Shown here: positions 47,063 to 56,334 of the stretch, piece after piece
Layout: each line of letters starts with the position of its first letter
Numbering within the stretch: position 1 is the stretch's first letter
Assembly: GCA_003278195.1 (NCBI GenBank)
Contig: QCGE01000004.1
Location: forward strand, 1-64,000
Source: Prochlorococcus sp. AG-363-P08
GTDB lineage: Bacteria > Cyanobacteriota > Cyanobacteriia > PCC-6307 > Cyanobiaceae
DNA: 64,000 nt
Direction of reading: 5' to 3'
Translations under genes and position numbers: made by a program
The notes under the pieces: model-generated
The model's input: the letters and a program-made list of their open reading frames with translations, nothing else
What the model was told of the DNA's origin: nothing
Database searches by the model: none

Positions 47063-47428
47063 ATGATTAGGAAGCATTTCCTTAGCTGGATATATATATT
47101 ACTGGCTTTTTCGGGGGCCTATTTAACAATTTCAGCAAATATAGAGTTTATTGACTCATACGGACCAGGATTTGATATTATTAAGTTTATAAGTTTAGCT
47201 AACATCAATCCAGCAGCAAAGTCTTTATCTAGTGATTTATTGATAGGAGCATCTGCTGTATTTATTTGGATCATTTCAGAAAGTAAGCGACTTAATATTC
47301 GTAATATATGGCTTGTTATTCTCTCAATGTTCACAATTGCTTTTGCGTTTGGAGCTCCACTATTCCTATTCTTACGTGAAAGGAGATTAATAGAAATTGA
47401 AAAAGAAACTAGTTTGGAAGTGGCTTAA
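47063..47428 (+). CDS. DUF2834 membrane protein
   Basis: 121 residues with three membrane helices: 'WIYILLAFSGAYLTISANI', 'DLLIGASAVFIWIISESKRL' and 'IWLVILSMFTIAFAFGAPLF'. The order and the 'SSDLLIGASAVFIW' block match DUF2834. Unknown function. Its last 20 bp overlap the end of the convergent MFS gene. Confidence 0.85.
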   Translation: MIRKHFLSWIYILLAFSGAYLTISANIEFIDSYGPGFDIIKFISLANINPAAKSLSSDLLIGASAVFIWIISESKRLNIRNIWLVILSMFTIAFAFGAPLFLFLRERRLIEIEKETSLEVA

Positions 47429-48662
47429 CTAACTTAAGAATTGGAATTGACATAAAGCAAACAACTCCCATTATTAGCCATAACCCAAAAGCATTCTGAT
47501 GAAAATCAAGATAATTTCCAGCTATCAGAGGACTAATAAGTGCAGTTAATGCAAAACATTGAGAAAACAAGGCCATCCCAATACCACGTTTCCACTTAGG
47601 GGTGGTATCAAGTACTGCTTGTGTAGCTGTAGGTAAAAACGCAGCCAAGCCAAATGAGAATGGTATTTGTGATGCAAAAACTATCAATGCTCCACTGGGC
47701 AATAATGATGATATTCCAGTAAGTAAGCATCCTACAGAAAAGCTAAAAAGGCTAACTTTTAAGCCAAAATTCACTTCTTTTGTTGATAACCACCTTCCTA
47801 CTGGCCATTGAAGTAATACCAATAACAATAGTTGAAAGCTGACGACTGAACTAGACCAGGCCTCTGACATTGGCGCCCTAAGTAATCCGCCTTTAACTAA
47901 ATCCAAAGGTAATGCACTTTGCAAAAGTGCAAAAATCAAAGTTGAAATAAAGCTTACTACTAATACAGGGAACAGGGAAAATAACCAAGAATTATTTCTG
48001 CTCTTAACAGGCTGAGGAAGATCAGAAGAAAAGGAATTTTCGTTATTTTGTACTGAGGTTCTCAACGTTAAAAATAACGGGTTATTAATTAAAAAAAAGA
48101 TAACTAATAGCATAAAAAAAACATCAATTATATAAACAAATCGGATCAGTCCAATTAATGCGGAAATTGTTCCAAGTAATGTGCCTAGCCCCATACCAAG
48201 AGCATCTGCGCTCCTAACAAGGGCATAACCTTGCCTTGATGGAAAATTCCCACACCCCAAGGGAACAGCTATTTCTATTGCCGGCCAATACAATCCAGCT
48301 GCAACCCCAAGTAGGAGTTGCGCCCCTAAGTATGTACCAAAAGACTGTGCCTGGAGTAAATAAAAATCAGAAAGAATTGCCAAGCAAGAGCTAGTAAGAA
48401 CCAACCTTGAGAAATGAAGCCTACGATCAAGTAGACCTCCGCTTAAAAATCTAGAAAATGTACCTACAAAAGCCGCAGCTGCTATCCCAATGCCAATATC
48501 GGTAGCGGAGAAGCTAACTTGGTTGAAAACCAATGGAGTCAAATAGATGACTCCACCAGCACCAATAGAGGCTAATAATCGGATTCTGGTTATTAATCTC
48601 AAACCAATGGGAAATTGGCCCCACCAAATCAATGGATTCAGGATTGCAGTTAAAAAGCTCAA
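47409..48662 (-). CDS. Major facilitator superfamily transporter
   Basis: About 417 residues and 12 membrane helices. 'FLSGGLLDRRLHFSRLVLTS' resembles the MFS loop 2-3 motif, and 'LLLGVAAGLYWPAIEIAVPL' resembles helix 5 motifs of drug/sugar carriers. The substrate is unknown. The annotated start is a TTG; an internal TTG at 48632 is also possible, so the true 5' end and its overlap with the divergent hydrolase are uncertain. Confidence 0.88.
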   Translation of the reverse strand: MSFLTAILNPLIWWGQFPIGLRLITRIRLLASIGAGGVIYLTPLVFNQVSFSATDIGIGIAAAAFVGTFSRFLSGGLLDRRLHFSRLVLTSSCLAILSDFYLLQAQSFGTYLGAQLLLGVAAGLYWPAIEIAVPLGCGNFPSRQGYALVRSADALGMGLGTLLGTISALIGLIRFVYIIDVFFMLLVIFFLINNPLFLTLRTSVQNNENSFSSDLPQPVKSRNNSWLFSLFPVLVVSFISTLIFALLQSALPLDLVKGGLLRAPMSEAWSSSVVSFQLLLLVLLQWPVGRWLSTKEVNFGLKVSLFSFSVGCLLTGISSLLPSGALIVFASQIPFSFGLAAFLPTATQAVLDTTPKWKRGIGMALFSQCFALTALISPLIAGNYLDFHQNAFGLWLIMGVVCFMSIPILKLVKPLPN

Positions 48663-50242
48663 CTAAAAAATTTGCATTTTTACTTGCAAGCAGTCTGATG
48701 CTTGTAATTAATGGATTATGTATGCCAAGCGGCAAAACTGCAGAAAAGTTGGTAGTTCAAGTAGATGGCACATTAATCCCCGTATCAATCAAGGAACTGA
48801 CTGAATGGGGGATAGCCAAGAAAGGTACTAGATCAGAACTTGGCGTTTGGCTTAGCTTATTAGATGAAGAAAGTCAAAAAGGCTTTCTAAGAATTTTAAA
48901 AGCACCCCTTCTCAAAGAACTAAGCATGGGGCGCCAAATGTTGAAGAGTTGGGCTGGAAGGCAACTCCTTGATGAAGTCAGCGATCTACTCCTAGTGGAT
49001 GAAGACAGTAGTGGGATAACACTATTAAACACACTTGAGCAGTTACTTGAAACAAAATCTTCCGTTAGCACTCTTGATCTTCTTGATGCAATACCTGCGG
49101 AGAAAATACGCCTTGATTTAGATGCATTATTTGTTCTTGCAAGTAGATGGAGACTTCAATTAAAAAGCCAACAAAAACTTTCAGAGGCTCTTAGCAAGTT
49201 ACCTCCAACAGAAATCTCAAAAAAAAACAGAATAAGCACAGAAAATAAATCCCAAAAAGAGCCAATTGTTTTACCTTTATTTGTCCAACACCGCTCAAGA
49301 GCAATAAATCTAGAAATTTGGTATCAAATCCCTAATAAGGATAAAAAGTCCAGCTGGATACTTCTTATGCCTGGATTAGGTGGAAGTCAAAATCACTTCC
49401 GCTGGCTAGCAAGGCACTTAAATAAAAAAGGTTGGTCAGTGGTAGTTCTTGAACATCCAGGGAGTGATACTAGAGCGGTAAAAGCATTGCTGGAAGGCAG
49501 ACGAGCTCCTCCTGGTGCTGAAGTAATACCTGAAAGGATATTAGATCTTAAGGCTGTTATTTTAGCTAAAGAAAAGGGTTTTCTAAAGCTAAAACAGGAA
49601 AATTTAGTGTTAATGGGCCATTCATTAGGTGCTCTTACAGCTCTAATAGCTGGAGGAGCACTCCCAGAACCTGGGCTACAAAAACGTTGTACAAAAGCAT
49701 TAGATGATTTATCCCTTACAAATCTTTCACAATTTCTACAATGCCAATTAAATGATGTTCAACTATCAAAAAAATTGAACCTACCAAAGATAAAAGCCAT
49801 TGTTGCATTAAATAGTTTTGGCAGCTTGCTTTGGCCCAAGGAACAAGACATTAATTTAGATATACCAATTCTTCTAACAGGAGGAACTCTAGACTTAATT
49901 ACACCTCCTATAAGTGAACAACTAGGATTACTATTAGCTACTAAACCTCAAAGAAATAGTCGAGTTGTATTGGTTGAGGGTGCAAGTCATTTTTCCCCAA
50001 TCAGAATTGACAAAAAATCAATAGGCAAAAAGCAAGCAGACCTTTTTCAATTAGGTGAAGATCTTGTTGGTGTCAGGCCCTTAGAAGTACAGAACTTATT
50101 GGCTGATGAAATAACTATATTTTTAGATAGTATAGAGAACAATAAATTATCTACTAATAAATCAGTGCATAAGGAAATTAATAAAGTGAGAATACATAGT
50201 CTAAACAGAGATACAGTTAAAAGACTTCTTCATGGTCAGTAG
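48632..50242 (+). CDS. Exported DUF1400 alpha/beta hydrolase
   Basis: 536 residues. A signal peptide 'KFAFLLASSLMLVINGLCMP' leads into a DUF1400-type N-terminal domain ('EKLVVQVDGTLIPVSIKELT') typical of cyanobacterial exported hydrolases, then an alpha/beta hydrolase with 'LLMPGLGGSQNHFRWLA', Ser elbow 'MGHSLGALTALIAG', and 'VEGASHFSPI' with the His. Likely a periplasmic lipase/esterase. The ATG at 48632 overlaps the MFS gene start head to head by up to 31 bp. Confidence 0.88.
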   Translation: MDSGLQLKSSTKKFAFLLASSLMLVINGLCMPSGKTAEKLVVQVDGTLIPVSIKELTEWGIAKKGTRSELGVWLSLLDEESQKGFLRILKAPLLKELSMGRQMLKSWAGRQLLDEVSDLLLVDEDSSGITLLNTLEQLLETKSSVSTLDLLDAIPAEKIRLDLDALFVLASRWRLQLKSQQKLSEALSKLPPTEISKKNRISTENKSQKEPIVLPLFVQHRSRAINLEIWYQIPNKDKKSSWILLMPGLGGSQNHFRWLARHLNKKGWSVVVLEHPGSDTRAVKALLEGRRAPPGAEVIPERILDLKAVILAKEKGFLKLKQENLVLMGHSLGALTALIAGGALPEPGLQKRCTKALDDLSLTNLSQFLQCQLNDVQLSKKLNLPKIKAIVALNSFGSLLWPKEQDINLDIPILLTGGTLDLITPPISEQLGLLLATKPQRNSRVVLVEGASHFSPIRIDKKSIGKKQADLFQLGEDLVGVRPLEVQNLLADEITIFLDSIENNKLSTNKSVHKEINKVRIHSLNRDTVKRLLHGQ

Positions 50243-51255
50243 CTTATACGCGGGTCAATCATTGCAACTAAAATATCAACGAACAGACTTATCAAAACTA
50301 CTAATGACGCTATAACTACAACAATGCCTTGAACCACTGGATAGTCTCTCTGATTAATAGCTTCTTGTAGTCGCAATGCAATTCCAGGCCAGGAAAAAGT
50401 TAATTCAACAAGAAGGGCTCCACCTACCAATGAAGCAATTGTTATGCCTGTAATCGTCAAAACTGGCAACAAGGCATTTGGCAATGCGTGACGGATAATT
50501 ACTCTCTCCTCTCTAAGTCCTCTGCTTCTGGCTGCCTGAATATATCCAGAGTCAAGTGTCCTTGAAAGGTTTAGTCGTAATGCTCGACTAAATATTCCAC
50601 TAAGTAATAATCCTAGAGTGCTTGCCGGAAGAACCAGATGCCTCAAAGAGCCTTGAAGGGCTGGCCAATTAGCAGTTCTAATACTATCCAATACATAAAA
50701 ACCAGAGCCTTCTGGAGGGAGCAAAGTCGGAGGAAAACGACCACCGACCGGGAACCAACCTAAATAGACACCAAAAAGCAACTGGACCATCATTGCTGCC
50801 CAAAAAGGTGGTAAAGCATAGGTTCCAATTCCATAAATACGTCCTAAAAAATCAAGCTTTCGATTTGGGAATGCAACGCCACTAAACCCAACAATAAAAC
50901 CAAGAAAAATTGCCAGAATCAAAGAAAAGAATGCAAGCTCAATAGTTGCAGGAAGAGAGATGGAAATAATCTTAGAAACTGACTCTTCATTAATCAATGC
51001 ACTGCCCAGATCACCATGAAATAAGTCTTTAATAAATTCGATATATTGATTCCACAAAGGTTGATCTAAACCCAACTTTTCCCTAAGAGCTTCCCGAGCT
51101 GAAGAAGAAGCTCGATTACCTAAAACAGCATCAACTGGATCACCTGGTGCAATTCTAAGCAACAAAAATACGAGGCTTGAAACAAGCCAAAGCATTACTG
51201 GTGCAAGAGCAAGCCTTGTCAGGCTATATCGAAAAAGAGTGAGTCCTCTACTCAT
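50236..51255 (-). CDS. dppB: Peptide/nickel-type ABC transporter permease (DppB-like)
   Basis: 339 residues, six membrane helices. 'LLLRIAPGDPVDAVLGNRAS' and 'LREKLGLDQPLWNQYIEF' are the DppB N-terminal pattern, and 'ARSRGLREERVIIRHALPNA' is the EAA loop that contacts the ATPase. Overlaps the binding-protein gene by 8 bp. No DppC, DppD or DppF is present here, so the rest of the transporter must lie elsewhere or be lost. Confidence 0.92.
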   Translation of the reverse strand: MSRGLTLFRYSLTRLALAPVMLWLVSSLVFLLLRIAPGDPVDAVLGNRASSSAREALREKLGLDQPLWNQYIEFIKDLFHGDLGSALINEESVSKIISISLPATIELAFFSLILAIFLGFIVGFSGVAFPNRKLDFLGRIYGIGTYALPPFWAAMMVQLLFGVYLGWFPVGGRFPPTLLPPEGSGFYVLDSIRTANWPALQGSLRHLVLPASTLGLLLSGIFSRALRLNLSRTLDSGYIQAARSRGLREERVIIRHALPNALLPVLTITGITIASLVGGALLVELTFSWPGIALRLQEAINQRDYPVVQGIVVVIASLVVLISLFVDILVAMIDPRISY

Positions 51256-52816
51256 TCTCTATCGCCCTCAAACGACTTAATTTCAAATGACCATTAGTAT
51301 CAAATTCGGGTTTTTCCAACTCGTTCTGTGCCCATGCCCTTGGAGTTACTAACCATACTGGCAAATATGAAGCGCCATTTGCTGCACCTTTTTCTGCCGA
51401 CTTTAAAAGACCATTTCTTTCCTCTCCTAACGTTCTATCACTAAGCTGTAAGATTCTTTTTATTTGATTGTTGGTCCAAAAGCTACCACTAGCTGCAGAT
51501 TCGCCTTCAGAGCAGAAAGAACCATTTGATTTTTTGCAACTTAGGAAAGGTGTCAAATAGGCCTCTGCATGAGGATATGCTCCTCGCCAATCAAGCATTA
51601 CAGAAGTAAATGCTCCCTTCCCAAGCTGCTTATAAACAGTAATCGACTCAACCCCCTCAAGAGTTATTTCCAAACACTCAGATAGATCTCGATTTAATTG
51701 CGCTTGCCAAGTAAGTGCCAGCAATTTATCTGCTGGAACATTTGAACGGAAAGTAAAAGGGATGCGTAGTTTCTTTTCTCCACAGTATCCAGCTTCCCTA
51801 AAAAGTTCTTTAGCCCTAATAGGATCATAACTAGGCCAAGTTTGTTCATTATGTAAGCTTACTAATGGCGGAACCATAGAATAAAGAGGTTTTCGCAGTC
51901 CATAGCTAACTCTTTCTACAATTAAGTTTCTATCGAAACTATAGAGTAAACCTTGACGAACAAGTTTATTATTTAAAGGATATAGATTGCTATTAAATGT
52001 GATGTAGCCAATTTCCAATGGACTACCCTCACCTTCACGAATCTTTCTTGCTCGAGCCATTTCATGCAAAGCAAGATGTTGATCTTCATCCAATGAATTA
52101 GACATCAAAACATCTATTTCGCCAGTTCGTAATGCTCCGAATAAAGCAGTAGAATTACTGAGCTTTATAAATTCAATTCCATTGTTATTTACAGATTTAC
52201 CCCAGTAAGATTTATTCGGTTCTAGTCTTATCTTTTGTCTACTAAATGAGGCCAATCTATAAGGTCCTGTGCCAATGAATTTATCATTTAGGAATTTATT
52301 ATTATAGCTTGAGTAAGCTATTGGAGAAATAGGTGTAAGATTGATAGAGGTAAGTAGACCTTCAAAAGAAGCAGATGGTCTTGTAAGATTTATACGCAAC
52401 TCATATGGGGAAGGTGTTTCTATAGATTTAATCCGTCCATCCAATAAATAATTAAGTCTTCCGATCTTCATAAAACGTTTAAGACTGAAAGCCATCGCCA
52501 TAGAATTAAATGGCGTACCATCATGAAAAAAAACATCATCCCGTAACGGAATAGAAATAATCCTTCCATTCTCACTAATAACAGGAAGTTCTTTAGCTAA
52601 AACTCCTTCTAGAGTTCCTTCTTTATTTATTTTATAAAGAGGGTCACCAAGAGCACTAAGCAACTGTAGTGCGTCAAAAGTACTAGCTTGTGCAGGATCT
52701 AATGAAGTGATTTTACCTGAACTTGCAACTATCAGGCGGGTACTTTTTTTGCTTAATTGACAAGAAGCTAAAGTAACTAAAAGTGGAAGGCTTAATATAA
52801 AAAAAAGCCTGTTCAG
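51248..52816 (-). CDS. dppA: Peptide-type ABC transporter substrate-binding lipoprotein (DppA-like)
   Basis: SBP family 5: 'SLDPAQASTFDALQLLSALG', 'IPLRDDVFFHDGTPFNSMAM' and 'FIGTGPYRLASFS' are typical. The lipobox is 'TLASC'. The track starts at a TTG (52843), but that start would place the strong SD AAGGAGG inside the gene. A CTG at 52816, 10 nt after that SD, gives '(M)NRLFFILSLPLLVTLASC', a textbook lipoprotein signal. I therefore prefer the rare CTG start; the TTG remains possible. Operon with the permease. Confidence 0.88.
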   Translation of the reverse strand: MNRLFFILSLPLLVTLASCQLSKKSTRLIVASSGKITSLDPAQASTFDALQLLSALGDPLYKINKEGTLEGVLAKELPVISENGRIISIPLRDDVFFHDGTPFNSMAMAFSLKRFMKIGRLNYLLDGRIKSIETPSPYELRINLTRPSASFEGLLTSINLTPISPIAYSSYNNKFLNDKFIGTGPYRLASFSRQKIRLEPNKSYWGKSVNNNGIEFIKLSNSTALFGALRTGEIDVLMSNSLDEDQHLALHEMARARKIREGEGSPLEIGYITFNSNLYPLNNKLVRQGLLYSFDRNLIVERVSYGLRKPLYSMVPPLVSLHNEQTWPSYDPIRAKELFREAGYCGEKKLRIPFTFRSNVPADKLLALTWQAQLNRDLSECLEITLEGVESITVYKQLGKGAFTSVMLDWRGAYPHAEAYLTPFLSCKKSNGSFCSEGESAASGSFWTNNQIKRILQLSDRTLGEERNGLLKSAEKGAANGASYLPVWLVTPRAWAQNELEKPEFDTNGHLKLSRLRAIENE

Positions 52817-52866
52817 AAAAAATTTACCTCCTTTTTTAGGCAAAGCTCTAAGTCAGAAATTGCTAT

Positions 52867-53070
52867 TCAAGTTTTAATAAAAGCGCTGTTTTGATTCTCA
52901 GGAGAGCAAAATGAAACTTGTTTTATTGATACTTCAAAAACTGGAGAGCCTTTTGGGAGCAAAGGCCATTTACGTAGCCAACAACGATTATGGTCGCCAT
53001 CAACTCCTATTACTTGAAAGACGTCATCACGATTTAGTAGTTGAACACAGTCGCCCTGATGGAGGTCCAT
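52867..53070 (-). CDS. Small conserved protein of unknown function
   Basis: 67 residues, 'MDLHQGDCVQLLNRDDVFQV' and 'DGDHNRCWLRKWPLLPKGSP', which looks like a small SH3-like beta-barrel (inference). Upstream of the binding protein on the same strand by 50 bp. Natural composition; family not recognised. Confidence 0.7.
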   Translation of the reverse strand: MDLHQGDCVQLLNRDDVFQVIGVDGDHNRCWLRKWPLLPKGSPVFEVSIKQVSFCSPENQNSAFIKT

Positions 53071-53229
53071 GACAGGTTGAAGTCCTAATAGGGATTTTTA
53101 GGCTTATTTAGCCATGCAAACGTTCATGTTGAACCTTTGCCAGTACAAGTCAGCATCTGCAAACTTGCATAGTCCTATCTATAGCAAATTTGCACAGTAA
53201 GTGGGGTCAAGAAATAAATAATTTTGTCT

Positions 53230-54546
53230 TCAAAGACACCCTAAATAGGCTGCCAGCCCCTTTATCTCCTTTAGGGATTTGATAGCGAGCAAAGCTTCCT
53301 GCATCTGGCCCTCTCTAACTTTATGAGTAATAACAACTATCTCAGCATTGTCTTGGGTCGAATCAAATTGAACAATGGATTGAATAGATACTCCAGAATT
53401 TCCAAAATAGGTTCCTATCGCCCCGATAACACCTGGTGTGTCATCTGCGGTTAGACGAATATAGTTTCGCTGAACAATCTGATTCCTATCAACTAACTTG
53501 CAGTTACGCCAAGTATTTGCAGCCAATAAGGGATCTAAGGAGCCCGATTTATCTCCTACTTGACTTATCCCAGCAATGTTAAGAATATCTGCCATAACAG
53601 CTGATGCTGTAGGCCCAGCACCTGCTCCTGGGCCATAGAACATCACTTCGCCTATTGGATCACCCTCTATAAGAATTGCATTGTTAACTCCATTAACGCC
53701 AGCCAAAGGGTGATCAAAAGGGACAAGAGTTGGTTGAACGCGAATACCTAGAGACAAATCATTTGTATTACTACCTTTATTTTGGATTTTCTCTGAAACA
53801 GCAAGGAGTTTGACGCAATAACCAAGTTGATTTGCATATTCAACATCTCGAGTATTTAAATCACTTATTCCTTTAGTAGTTATTGCTTCACGGTCAATCA
53901 CCCCACCAAAAGCCAAGCCACTGAGAATTGAAATTTTATCTGCAGCATCAATTCCATCAACATCGGCGGAGGGATCAGCTTCTGCAAAACCAAGATTTTG
54001 GGCTTCTTGAAGAACGTCAGAGAATGCAACCCCTTCTCTTGCCATACGACTAAGGATGTAATTAGTGGTTCCATTAATAATTCCAGTAATACGTTGAATC
54101 CGATTAGCTCCTAATGACTGCTTAATAGGTTCAATGATCGGTATTCCTCCACCCACAGCCGCCTCAATAAGTACATACACTCCAGCGGCTGAAGCGGCAG
54201 ACTGAATTTCTTGGCCATGTCTTGCTATTAGGGCTTTATTTGCTGTCACAACAGACTTTCCTGCAGCAATCGAACGCAGAATCAAGGTTTTTGCCGGCTC
54301 GATACCTCCCAAAACTTCTACAACAATGTCCACAGAAGGGTTGTCAACAACATCTTCAGGGTTAATAGTCAAAATTGATTTGTCGATGTCTAAATTTCTT
54401 TCACGTTGAAGATCTCTTACTGCAACATGGATCAAATCCAAATCATTTACAAGAGGATGTCTACTCTCAGGATTTGCAAGAATCCTTGCCACTCCAGTTC
54501 CTACTGTCCCAAGTCCTAAAAGTCCTATGCCAATCCTTTTGCTCAT
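53230..54546 (-). CDS. hom: Homoserine dehydrogenase
   Basis: Makes homoserine from aspartate semialdehyde, towards Thr and Met. NAD(P) loop 'IGLLGLGTVGTGVARILANP', catalytic region 'ITGIINGTTNYILSRMAREG' and 'GFAEADPSADVDGIDAADKI', then a C-terminal ACT domain 'TADDTPGVIGAIGTYFGNSG' for feedback. 438 residues is standard for the monofunctional enzyme. About 36 bp after sufE on the same strand. Confidence 0.96.
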   Translation of the reverse strand: MSKRIGIGLLGLGTVGTGVARILANPESRHPLVNDLDLIHVAVRDLQRERNLDIDKSILTINPEDVVDNPSVDIVVEVLGGIEPAKTLILRSIAAGKSVVTANKALIARHGQEIQSAASAAGVYVLIEAAVGGGIPIIEPIKQSLGANRIQRITGIINGTTNYILSRMAREGVAFSDVLQEAQNLGFAEADPSADVDGIDAADKISILSGLAFGGVIDREAITTKGISDLNTRDVEYANQLGYCVKLLAVSEKIQNKGSNTNDLSLGIRVQPTLVPFDHPLAGVNGVNNAILIEGDPIGEVMFYGPGAGAGPTASAVMADILNIAGISQVGDKSGSLDPLLAANTWRNCKLVDRNQIVQRNYIRLTADDTPGVIGAIGTYFGNSGVSIQSIVQFDSTQDNAEIVVITHKVREGQMQEALLAIKSLKEIKGLAAYLGCL

Positions 54547-54582
54547 AATTTTTTTATTCAGTCAAAATTTTAAGGCCTAACA

Positions 54583-55053
54583 CTAATGCGAGATAGAATC
54601 GGAGCCATCAACGCCAAGATAATCCTTGGCTAGGTTCTTCATAGTCAAAAGGATATTCATAAATCCATTAGCTCTTGAAGGTGTAAGACTTACTTGAAGG
54701 CCTGTAGCTTCAATAAAATGTGGGTCTACATTCAGAACCTCTAAAGGAGTTAGGTTCGACAATCCATTAATCAGAAGAGCAAGCAAGCCCCTAGTAATAA
54801 GAGCATCAGATTCACCACTCCAGAAAAGGCGACCTTCTACATATTCCACATTTATAAAAACCTGTGACACACATCCCTTTACAGAAATGGCTTTATCTTT
54901 AAAGGTTGGAGGAACTTCTGGAAGTTTTTTTGCCAGCCAAAGAACGTACTCATATCTTCTTTTAGGTTCTGATGCTTGATTTAGCTTAAGCACAATTTCA
55001 TCCAAAGCTTTGCTCCCAAAGCGAGAGGTCGAAAATTGGGGCTTTTCAGTCAT
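54583..55053 (-). CDS. sufE: Cysteine desulfuration protein SufE
   Basis: Sulfur acceptor that takes persulfide from SufS for Fe-S cluster assembly. The catalytic Cys is in 'AISVKGCVSQVFINVEY'; 'YVLWLAKKLPEVPPTFKDKA' and 'LSNLTPLEVLNVDPHFIE' complete the fold. 156 residues. It is followed closely by hom. SufS is not in the window. Confidence 0.94.
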   Translation of the reverse strand: MTEKPQFSTSRFGSKALDEIVLKLNQASEPKRRYEYVLWLAKKLPEVPPTFKDKAISVKGCVSQVFINVEYVEGRLFWSGESDALITRGLLALLINGLSNLTPLEVLNVDPHFIEATGLQVSLTPSRANGFMNILLTMKNLAKDYLGVDGSDSISH

Positions 55054-55234
55054 AGAAGAAGATCATACAAAAAAATACGCTTTTATAATAGATTTTAATT
55101 ATAAAAAATACTAATAAAAAATATCTTTTGTTAGCAAAGCTTATATAGGGTGACGTTCTTCATACTTTTTTTTAGAATTAAAACTAGAACTCAATCAGAA
55201 TAAATCGTTGTTTTAATTCTACTAATTTGTGTTG

Positions 55235-55801
55235 TTAAAAGGAATGAATACCTTTTTCAGAAATCCATCCATCAAAAGGGATATCCCATTCATCTCTTGG
55301 CAAAAGATCTTTTGATACACACTTTTCTGGAAGTACAATTAAAGAAGTAATTGACTTCCATCCAGGCTTACATCTCAACCTGTCAAAATAGCCTCCGCCA
55401 TAGCCAAGTCTAATGCCTGAATAATCTATAGCTAATGCTGGGAGCAATAAAAGCCTAAGTTGCTGGGGAAGAAGAGAAGTTGAATTAATTGGGGCAGGAA
55501 TTCCGCGTGCATCTTTACCAAGAGAAAATCCAGACCATGAATGATAGGAAAGTCTGCCATCATTATGGCTAAAGGGTAAAGCAAATTTCAATGAGGTCTT
55601 AACGAGCAATGGCCGTAGATCTATTTCACCAGCTAAAGGCCAGTAGATGCCTATAAAACTCTCAGAGCTATTCGATTCTTTTAGACCATTTAAAAGTTTT
55701 AAAGCGTTTAGTAAAATTAAGCTGTCAGATTCTGATGGCCGCTCACTTCTTATATGGCGGAAGTGATTTCTTTTCTCTTCTTTAAGACTAAAAGTATTCA
55801 T
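55235..55801 (-). CDS. 5-formyltetrahydrofolate cyclo-ligase
   Basis: Recycles 5-formyl-THF to 5,10-methenyl-THF with ATP. 'LLLPALAIDYSGIRLGYGGG' and 'YFDRL' are the family signature; the N-terminal 'EEKRNHFRHIRSERPS' corresponds to the ATP-binding Lys/Arg block. 188 residues. The 180-bp gap before it contains only AT-rich DNA. Confidence 0.92.
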   Translation of the reverse strand: MNTFSLKEEKRNHFRHIRSERPSESDSLILLNALKLLNGLKESNSSESFIGIYWPLAGEIDLRPLLVKTSLKFALPFSHNDGRLSYHSWSGFSLGKDARGIPAPINSTSLLPQQLRLLLLPALAIDYSGIRLGYGGGYFDRLRCKPGWKSITSLIVLPEKCVSKDLLPRDEWDIPFDGWISEKGIHSF

Positions 55802-55864
55802 GTTTCGTGAATTAGTAATTTTGTAGAACTTTGTCCAAAAAATATTTACTTGAAAAAGAAATCA

Positions 55865-56329
55865 TTATCTCTGGTACCAAGCTGTCAACGAAATTGCAAG
55901 AGCGTCTGCAGCATCATCAGGACGTGGTGGAATCTGTAGATTTAATTCTCGCATAACTGCATCTAGAACTTCATTCTTATCAGCCCGGCCTGAACCCGTG
56001 AGCGCTAGCTTTATCTGCATTGGTGCGAACTCAACAACAGGGATTGAAAACCTTGCCAATGTCATTATCACAATGCCTCTAGCTTGAACAACATTAATAG
56101 TATTGTTTGAACGATAGAAGAAAAATTTCTCAACTGAGGCTAGATCTGGTTTCCATTTACGTATTAACTTGCGTAAATCACTTGCAATTTCAACCATTCT
56201 ATCTCCATCATTCTGTTCAGGACTAGTACTTATTATTCCACAATCTAGCATTAATTGATGTTTCTCACTTATCTCAATAACACCATAGCCAACACGTGCA
56301 AGGCCTGGATCAATCCCAATAATCTTCAA
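55865..56329 (-). CDS. ruvC: Holliday junction resolvase RuvC
   Basis: Endonuclease of the RuvABC complex. Acidic active-site residues appear in 'IIGIDPGLARVGYG' (Asp 7), 'LASVEKFFFYRSN' (Glu) and 'IPPRPDDAADALAISLTAWY' (Asp pair). 154 residues. The start is a TTG at 56329 since an in-frame stop lies just upstream; it begins 5 bp after chlI, so they are one transcript. Confidence 0.94.
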   Translation of the reverse strand: MKIIGIDPGLARVGYGVIEISEKHQLMLDCGIISTSPEQNDGDRMVEIASDLRKLIRKWKPDLASVEKFFFYRSNNTINVVQARGIVIMTLARFSIPVVEFAPMQIKLALTGSGRADKNEVLDAVMRELNLQIPPRPDDAADALAISLTAWYQR

Positions 56330-56334
56330 ATCAA

